A DNA stretch of 13,281 bases. It comes from an uncultured Clostridia bacterium. GTDB taxonomy: Bacteria; Bacillota; Clostridia; Christensenellales; Aristaeellaceae. Position numbers and translations under genes: made by a program. Shown piece by piece: positions 7,995 through 13,281 of the stretch (within the stretch, counting starts at the first letter, position 1; every line of letters starts with the position of its first letter). The notes under the pieces are model-generated. The model had not been told where the DNA came from. It made no database searches and worked only from the letters and a program-made list of their open reading frames with translations. Location of the stretch: positions 1-13,281 of the forward strand of contig CAKTXP010000049.1 in assembly GCA_934631055.1 (NCBI GenBank). Reading direction: 5' to 3'.

Positions 7995-8973
7995 GGCGCT
8001 CCTCCTTTCTCGGGTAGAAGCAGCGCACCTGCTGCTCCTCCGACACGTTTACAAGCTCCGGCTCTTCTTCGAGGCAGCGCTTCTGGCAGTATTTGCAGCG
8101 GGGCGCGAACTTGCAGCCCTTGGGCAGGTTCAGCGGATGCGGAACCGCGCCCGGGATGGATTCAAGGCGAACGCCCGCCGGGGTATCCAGTCGCGGAATG
8201 GACACCATCAGACCCTCCGTGTACGGATGGGAGAATTCGCAGTCGGTAAAGACCGTCTTCGCCGGCGCCATCTCGACCACCTGTCCGCAGTACATGACGG
8301 CAACGTCGTCCGCCATCTGCGCGATAACGCCGAGGTCATGGGTGATGAACAGGATGGACGTTCCATGCTCGCGCTTGAGGTCGTTCATCAGCTTCAGGAT
8401 CTGCGCCTGAATGGTGACGTCCAGCGCGGTGGTCGGTTCGTCCGCGATGAGCAGCTTCGGCTTACAGGCAAGCGCCATAGCGATCATCACGCGCTGACGC
8501 ATGCCGCCGGAGAGCTGGTGCGGATACTGCTTGGCGACGACTTCCGGATTCGGAATCTTGACGTCCGCCAGCATCTCGACCACTTTCTTCTTGGCTTCTT
8601 CCTTGCTCAGTCCCTGATGGATGATGAACGGCTCGGAAACCTGGCGTTCGATGGTGAACACCGGGTTCAGGCTGGTCATCGGCTCCTGGAAGATGACGGA
8701 GATCGCGTTGCCGCGAATCTTCTGCATCTCGGACAGGGGCATCTTCGTCAGGTCTTTTCCGTCAAACATGATGCTGCCGCCGGCAATATAGCCGTTGCCG
8801 TCCAGCAGCTGAAGCATGCTCATCGCGGAAACGCTCTTGCCGGAGCCGGACTCGCCGACGACGCCGAGCGTTCTGCCCGCTTCAACTTTATAGGATACAC
8901 CGTTCACCGCCTTGACGACGCCGCGTTTGGTGGTGAAGAATGTTTTCAAATCTTGCATTTCCAGCAGTGCCAT
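7978..8973 (-). CDS. oppD: OppD/DppD-like peptide ABC transporter ATPase
   Basis: This 331-residue ATPase has normal family length. It powers peptide import together with the OppF-like protein. Visible motifs are Walker A GESGSGKS (40-47), Q-loop IFQEP (94-98), signature LSGGMRQR (154-161), Walker B LLIADEPTTALD (174-185) and H-loop THD (His212). The C-terminal oligopeptide-transporter extension has Cys287, 293, 296 and 300 in C-x5-C-x2-C-x3-C spacing, plus Cys318, matching the iron-sulfur-binding tail known for DppD-type ATPases. Unlike its partner it carries no insertion. The ATG at 8973 has GGAGG about nine bases upstream, and the gene lies 18 bases after the OppC-like gene. The symbol marks family position; Dpp and Opp cannot be told apart here. 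Confidence 0.93.
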
Positions 8974-8991
8974 AATTCTTCCCCTCCTTAC

Positions 8992-10848
8992 TTAACGTTC
9001 GAGTGCCTTCGGGTCGAGCGCATCGCGCAGACCGTCGCCAATCAGGTTGATACAAATGGTGCAGATGCCGAAAATCGCCGCCGGGAACACCCACTGCCAC
9101 CAATACTGCTGGATGACGATGGAGTTGTTCGCGCCGTTGAGCAGGTTGCCCCACGTCGGGGTCGGCAGCGGAATGCCGAAGCCGAGGTAAGACAGCGTCG
9201 ATTCGGTCAGCATGCAGGTTGCAAAGTCCAGCGTCATGGAAACGATCAGCAGGCTGACGACGTTGGGCAGGATGTGGCGGAATACGATGGTGTATTCGCG
9301 GATGCCCATCGCCTTCGCCGCGGTGACGTACTCCATTTCGCGCTGCGCCAGAATCTGCGCACGCACGAGACGGCAGGTCGGAACCCAGCTCAGTATGCCC
9401 AGAACGACCATGATGAGGTACATTCTCTGCGTCGGATCCAGCCTCGTGCCGATAACGGCGGAGAGAATCATGGCGAACGGAATGAACGGCAGACCGCCGA
9501 CAATCTCCGCGATACGCATGATGAGGATATCGAGCCTGCCGCCGAAGTAGCCGGCAAGGCCGCCGAAGATGATGCCGAGGATGGTCGCGATGACGACCGA
9601 GATTGCGCCGACGGTCATGGTGACCTTACCGCCGTTGACGATACGGGTCAGCATATCGCGTCCAAGGCTGTCCGTACCGAGCGTGAAGCCCTTCAGACCC
9701 CAGGTATACATCGTGCCGTCGCTCGCCAGCGCATAGTTCTGATAGCTGGAAACGAAGATCTTCTCGATGTTGTCCGCGCTCTGCGCCTTCTCCGGCACAT
9801 TGATCTGACCGTACTTGTTGTTGCCCCAGGAAACCAGATCGCCGTTTTCCAGCAGCGCGGTGTAATGATAACGACCGCCGTAGATGTGAACGATCTTGGA
9901 TTCAAGTTCCGGCACATTGGCTTCGCCCTTCACGGGGTTGCCCCAGATGTAGACCTCGCCGTCCTCGGTGATCGCCGCAACGGATTTGCTCGTGGCGGCG
10001 ATATCGACGACCTTCTTGCCCTTGAGTCCTGCCGGAATCTTGGCAAACGGAGAGGTCTTGTCCTTGTTGCCGGTATAGGCGACGGTGCCGTCCGTCAGCA
10101 GGGCGATGTATTCGTTGTCGGTCAGCGCGACCTTGGCGATTTTGCCCTGATACTTGCTGCGGAGCTTGATGTCCGCCATGTTGCCGTTGCCCCAGAGATA
10201 GAGGTTGCCGTCCGAGCAGACGATGGCGGAGAACTGGTTGCTGGCTTCGAGCTGGACGATATCCCAGTCTTCGCCGCCCTTGTCCATCGCCTTCTTCATG
10301 TCGTTGGAGAACTTATCCTGCTGGAGTCGCGTGTTGCCCCAGACATAGACCTTGCCGTCCGCGTCCACCGCGACGATATGGTCCGTACCGGCGGCGATCT
10401 GCGTCAGGTCAGCCGTCTTAACTTCGTCCGGAATGTTCGCAACGTCGATCTTATCCGTGATGCGGGTATGACCCCAAGTATAGATTTCGCCCTTGTTGTC
10501 AACGCCGATGCCGTAGGTATTGCCGGAGGAAATATCCTTGACGCCGTTGTCCAGCAGCGCCTTCGGCACATCCATCATGTTGCTGGAAGGCGGCAGGTTG
10601 GTCAGCGTGCTGTCCTGCTCGGAAAGGTCAAGCACCCAGATGTGCGGGCCGACCATAACGAATACGAAAATCGCAAGGAACACGATCAGACCGATCATCG
10701 CCAGCGGACGATGGGCAAAGTTTGAAACCATCGCACGCATGGGGGTCTGAATCTTCTCTTCTTCCTCCGTAGAAAGCTCGGGACGGCTTCCCAGGAAGCA
10801 CCGCTTGAACCAGCGCACGAGGAAGAATTCTTTTTTCTTATCGCTCAT
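8992..10848 (-). CDS. oppC: OppC/DppC-like permease with a seven-repeat RCC1 propeller in its first outside loop
   Basis: At 618 residues this is about twice the family length of roughly 300. The order is: charged cytoplasmic N-terminus (1-45), first membrane helix (about 46-67), a short outside stretch ending near PPSS (86-89), seven RCC1-like repeats (about 103-384), then the normal permease body starting at GTDSLGRD (391-398). The body has several membrane helices and the EAA coupling motif YVTAAKAMGIREYTIVFRH (507-525). The repeats peak at YTWG 123, YVWG 168, YLWG 217, AYTG 257 (degenerate), YIWG 300, VSWG 339 and YTWG 381, spaced 39-49 residues, each preceded by a DG turn or a close variant. 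Without the repeats the protein would be an ordinary OppC. The frame is unbroken and the ATG at 10848 has GGAGG seven bases upstream, so this is a true in-frame domain insertion. The propeller should face outward; its partner is unknown. Confidence 0.92.
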   Translation of the reverse strand: MSDKKKEFFLVRWFKRCFLGSRPELSTEEEEKIQTPMRAMVSNFAHRPLAMIGLIVFLAIFVFVMVGPHIWVLDLSEQDSTLTNLPPSSNMMDVPKALLDNGVKDISSGNTYGIGVDNKGEIYTWGHTRITDKIDVANIPDEVKTADLTQIAAGTDHIVAVDADGKVYVWGNTRLQQDKFSNDMKKAMDKGGEDWDIVQLEASNQFSAIVCSDGNLYLWGNGNMADIKLRSKYQGKIAKVALTDNEYIALLTDGTVAYTGNKDKTSPFAKIPAGLKGKKVVDIAATSKSVAAITEDGEVYIWGNPVKGEANVPELESKIVHIYGGRYHYTALLENGDLVSWGNNKYGQINVPEKAQSADNIEKIFVSSYQNYALASDGTMYTWGLKGFTLGTDSLGRDMLTRIVNGGKVTMTVGAISVVIATILGIIFGGLAGYFGGRLDILIMRIAEIVGGLPFIPFAMILSAVIGTRLDPTQRMYLIMVVLGILSWVPTCRLVRAQILAQREMEYVTAAKAMGIREYTIVFRHILPNVVSLLIVSMTLDFATCMLTESTLSYLGFGIPLPTPTWGNLLNGANNSIVIQQYWWQWVFPAAIFGICTICINLIGDGLRDALDPKALER

Positions 10849-10860
10849 TGTTCTTCCTCC

Positions 10861-11886
10861 TTACTTGTCCACGCGGACACGCGGATCGACCAGACCGTAG
10901 CTGATATCCATAATCAGCGAGCCGACCAGCGCAACGATGGTATAGAACATCTGAATCGCCAGAACCAGCTCAAAGTCGAGGTTGCTCAGACCCGCCCAGT
11001 AGAGCTTGCCCATGCCGTTCAGAGAGAACGTGTTCTCGATGATGACCGAGCCGGAGAAAATACTGATAAACCAGCCGATGATCGAGGTGATGATCGGCAG
11101 CAGCGCGTTGCGCCACGCGTGGGAGTAGATAACGACCTTCTCTTTAAGACCCTTGGCACGCGCCGTGCGAATGTAATCCATGCTCAGCGCGTCGATCATC
11201 GCGGAACGGACATAGCGGGTCATGCCGCCCAGAGAGGCGAACGTCATGACGATAGTCGGCAGAGCGATGTGGTAAAGCATATCCACAAACTCGTCCCACT
11301 TGGTCGCGTAAATCGCGCCCGCCGTCTTCGTGCCGGAAATCGGGAAGATGCGCCAGAGAACGCAGAAGAAGAACATGAAAATCAGCGCGATGATGTAAAT
11401 CGGCAGGCTGTAACCCAGCATCGTCACGACCTGCACCGTGTTATCCACCTTTTTGCCCTTGTGAACGGCGCAGAAAATGCCCAGCGGAATGGTGATGCCC
11501 AGTGCCAGAATCGTGGAGAAAATATTGATGAAGATGGTATTCTTCATCGGGTCGGAGATGACCTTGATGACGTCCTGCTTGTAGAACTGGGAATAACCGA
11601 AGTTGCCCTGAAGCAGTCCGTTGAAATCCGAGTTGTCCCCGACATCCGGCCACAGACCCATCCAGCGCATATAGCGCACCACCAGCGGATCGTCAAGACC
11701 CATCTTCGCGCGCAGCTCCTGATACAACTGCTCATATTCCGCCGGCTTGAGGCTCTGCTTCTGCGCTTCCAGCTCGGCGCGGGCAGGGTCGGTCGGAATC
11801 AGGTTGTACAGCGAGTACATCAAAAACGAAACGATGAGAAACACAAGCGCCATATATCCGATACGCTTGGCAATATATTTGCCCAT
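10861..11886 (-). CDS. oppB: OppB/DppB-like peptide ABC transporter permease
   Basis: This 341-residue inner-membrane permease pairs with the OppC-like protein to form the translocation pore. The N-terminus MGKYIAKRIGYM leading into a first membrane helix is typical of the family. The EAA coupling motif lies at about 238-262 (YIRTARAKGLKEK, then HAWRNALLPI), and the C-terminus ends with the usual DPRVR. Length and layout are normal, with a long first outside loop (about residues 32-115). The ATG at 11886 is chosen because GAGAGG lies nine bases upstream; the ATG at 11895 abuts that site with no spacing and adds three atypical residues. The gene is 12 bases upstream of the oppC-like gene and about 210 bases downstream of the binding-protein gene, across a terminator. 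Confidence 0.93.
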   Translation of the reverse strand: MGKYIAKRIGYMALVFLIVSFLMYSLYNLIPTDPARAELEAQKQSLKPAEYEQLYQELRAKMGLDDPLVVRYMRWMGLWPDVGDNSDFNGLLQGNFGYSQFYKQDVIKVISDPMKNTIFINIFSTILALGITIPLGIFCAVHKGKKVDNTVQVVTMLGYSLPIYIIALIFMFFFCVLWRIFPISGTKTAGAIYATKWDEFVDMLYHIALPTIVMTFASLGGMTRYVRSAMIDALSMDYIRTARAKGLKEKVVIYSHAWRNALLPIITSIIGWFISIFSGSVIIENTFSLNGMGKLYWAGLSNLDFELVLAIQMFYTIVALVGSLIMDISYGLVDPRVRVDK

Positions 11887-11968
11887 CTCATCCATCCTCT
11901 CTATTTGGTATTATCTTCGACGGTTCTCCTCTTCGCGGTTTCCGCCATGTATATGAAATTCATCCACA

Positions 11969-12026
11969 GGACAAGTGCTTTGCCCTTTGCGCCCCTCTTT
12001 GCACACCAAGGGCAGGGCGCTTGTCC
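11969..12026. repeat. Long imperfect hairpin between the binding-protein and permease genes
   Basis: Two 19-base arms (11969-11987 and 12008-12026) pair with three exceptions around a 20-base loop. All three exceptions are G-U wobbles in a plus-strand RNA but A-C mismatches in a minus-strand RNA. The 3' arm end could alternatively pair with AGGAC at 12032-12036. The hairpin may lie in the leader between the operon's first and second genes. A weak minus-strand promoter (TTGTCC, then TATACA after 15 bases) overlaps its left arm. The rest of 11887-12108 holds no gene that can be supported. Confidence 0.5.
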
Positions 12027-12062
12027 TTATCAGGACGATTATTTTCAAAAATTAAAGAAAAA

Positions 12063-12087
12063 GGGGTCGGGCAGAACGCCCGCCCCC
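12063..12087 (-). terminator. Intrinsic terminator after the solute-binding-protein gene
   Basis: On the minus strand GGGGGCGGGC and GCCCGACCCC form a stem with one mismatch and a five-base loop, followed by TTTTTCTTTAATTTTT. It begins about 20 bases after the stop at 12109. A terminator here would make far more binding-protein mRNA than permease mRNA, a common pattern in binding-protein-dependent importers, with partial read-through feeding the downstream genes. Confidence 0.8.
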
Positions 12088-12108
12088 TGTTTTGCTTACG
12101 AAGCGAGA

Positions 12109-13281
12109 TTACTCAGCAACGGTCGCGTAGAGAATCGCCTGCTGGAAATCCCAGAAGGAATCCTGAGTGTAGTTTTCGAGCCAATCCGGATAAACCGTGA
12201 TGTAGATGTTGGAGTAGAGCGGAACCTGCGGGAGCAGCTCGTTCCAAAGCATCTCAAACGCCTTCCAGTAGGTCATGTACAGGGAGGTGTTTTCGGAATC
12301 CACGCCGTAAACCATGTTCATGGTGATGGCGTCCAGCGTCTCGTTGTACAGACGGTTCAGGTTGTAGCCCTGAGCGACCATCGCCGGATCGAGCGTCCAC
12401 TCATAGGACTGGTCGAACGCCGGGTTGAAGTTGGTAGCCAGGTTGAACATGCCGTAGGTCGGGACGGCGTACTTGTCGCCCTGAGAAGCATCGCGGTAGT
12501 AGTAGTTGAGCAGCTCGGTGAAGGTCATCACGTTCTGGTTGATCTTCATGCCCGCGTTCGCGGTCTGCTCGCCCTGAGCCAGCATGACGTTGAGCAGCTC
12601 GGAAACCGGGTTGTTCTCGGAAGAAGACCATTCGATGATCAGCGGCATCAGGATGGTGCCGTCGGCGAGGGTCACGTTGTGCGCGTAGGTGCCGGCTTCA
12701 ACCGGAGTAACCTTCTTGTAGCGGATTTCGCCGGAGCCATCGACATAGTCGCTGCCGTCGGCGTTGTAAACCCAGCCGTCAGCCTTCAGCTCTTCGACAG
12801 CCGCTTCCGGATCGTAGGAATACGGATTGAGGGTCGCTTCCAGCCACTCCTCAGCCTCCTGATACTGCCACAGACCCGTGCCATACATGCCGTTGACGAC
12901 GCCGCCCCAGCCCTGGCAGAAGGTGTTCGCAAACTCGTTGCGGTCAAGCAGCAGCGCAACCGCGTGACGGACAGCCTCGAACTGAGTCGGTCCGAAGTCG
13001 CACTGGAAGTTCAGCATGCCGTAGCCGGCACGGTCGAACTGGACGTAGTCAAAGCCGCCTTCTTCGATGATATCCAGAGCAGTCATGATCTGGGTGCCGT
13101 CGGTGACGGTATCATAGAAGTTGAAAGCACCGGTCTTCAGAGCGTCAGCCCAAGTCGCGTCTTCGGTCTTGGTGACGACGATCTTTTCGATGCTCGGCTT
13201 CTGACCCTCGAAGTTGCCCGCGTAGTTCGGGTTGATGGTCAGGGTCGCCTGCAGGGAGCCCTTGTCAAACGCAACCAGGTT
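12109..13281 (-). CDS. Family 5 extracellular solute-binding protein, 5' end outside the window
   Basis: The last 390 residues of a peptide-type (SBP_bac_5, DppA/OppA-like) binding protein are present; the open frame continues through the right edge, so the signal peptide and N-terminal lobe are missing. The visible start of the fragment has the family pattern of an NPNYAGN stretch followed by IEKIVVTKTEDATWADALKTG, the usual strand and helix of domain II. Further on, FEAVRHAVALLLDRNEF matches the helix in which these proteins carry an (A/V)R.A...A.DR.. pattern. The protein is rich in Tyr, Trp, Asp and Asn, as often seen in lipid-anchored binding proteins. It captures substrate outside the cell and delivers it to the two permeases encoded downstream. 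The ligand, probably a peptide, cannot be assigned. It is the first operon gene visible, followed by a terminator. Confidence 0.9.
   Translation of the reverse strand, partial: NLVAFDKGSLQATLTINPNYAGNFEGQKPSIEKIVVTKTEDATWADALKTGAFNFYDTVTDGTQIMTALDIIEEGGFDYVQFDRAGYGMLNFQCDFGPTQFEAVRHAVALLLDRNEFANTFCQGWGGVVNGMYGTGLWQYQEAEEWLEATLNPYSYDPEAAVEELKADGWVYNADGSDYVDGSGEIRYKKVTPVEAGTYAHNVTLADGTILMPLIIEWSSSENNPVSELLNVMLAQGEQTANAGMKINQNVMTFTELLNYYYRDASQGDKYAVPTYGMFNLATNFNPAFDQSYEWTLDPAMVAQGYNLNRLYNETLDAITMNMVYGVDSENTSLYMTYWKAFEMLWNELLPQVPLYSNIYITVYPDWLENYTQDSFWDFQQAILYATVAE

Noticed and set aside
11901..11963. A 20-codon minus-strand frame just upstream of the OppB-like gene, a possible leader peptide
   Set aside because: No ribosome binding site is seen before its ATG and the peptide has no run of regulatory codons; it may be chance.

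Overview
The window looks like part of a chromosome from a fairly GC-rich Bacillota (Clostridia-type, probably gut-associated) bacterium. The reasons are strong GGAGG-type ribosome binding sites before most genes, one TTG and one GTG start that the ribosome binding sites favour, sigma-A type promoters, a small alarmone synthetase, and an oligopeptide ABC importer of the Dpp/Opp family. The exact lineage cannot be read from this sequence alone.

Layout, left to right. Positions 1-339 carry no gene but hold eight consecutive hairpins. Positions 340-993 (minus) encode a YheO/DauR-type PAS-HTH regulator, with its own extended -10 promoter near 1173-1181. Positions 1174-5271 (minus) hold three overlapping paralogous genes for multi-membrane-span GT-C type glycosyltransferases, driven by a clear promoter at 5340-5368. 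The middle paralogue has lost several motifs that the outer two share. Positions 5547-6098 (plus) encode a short RelA/SpoT-type alarmone synthetase. A structured convergent intergenic region (6099-6221) separates it from a minus-strand transporter operon.

The transporter operon is transcribed right to left: a family 5 solute-binding protein (12109 to beyond the right edge, partial), a terminator, then permease OppB-like (10861-11886), permease OppC-like (8992-10848), ATPase OppD-like (7978-8973), ATPase OppF-like (6438-7994), and a 70-residue single-span membrane protein (6222-6434). A strong hairpin terminator ends the operon.

The most unusual biology is in this operon. The OppC-like permease is about 618 residues, roughly twice the usual length, because about 300 residues lie in its first extracytoplasmic loop. 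They contain seven RCC1-like repeats, which predicts a complete seven-bladed beta-propeller on the outside of the membrane. The OppF-like ATPase is about 518 residues, because a charged, helix-rich segment of about 195 residues is inserted between Walker A and the Q-loop. A normal-looking importer core therefore seems to carry an outward-facing propeller, a cytoplasmic coiled-coil-like module and an extra small membrane subunit. Whether these add sensing, docking or substrate capture is unknown.
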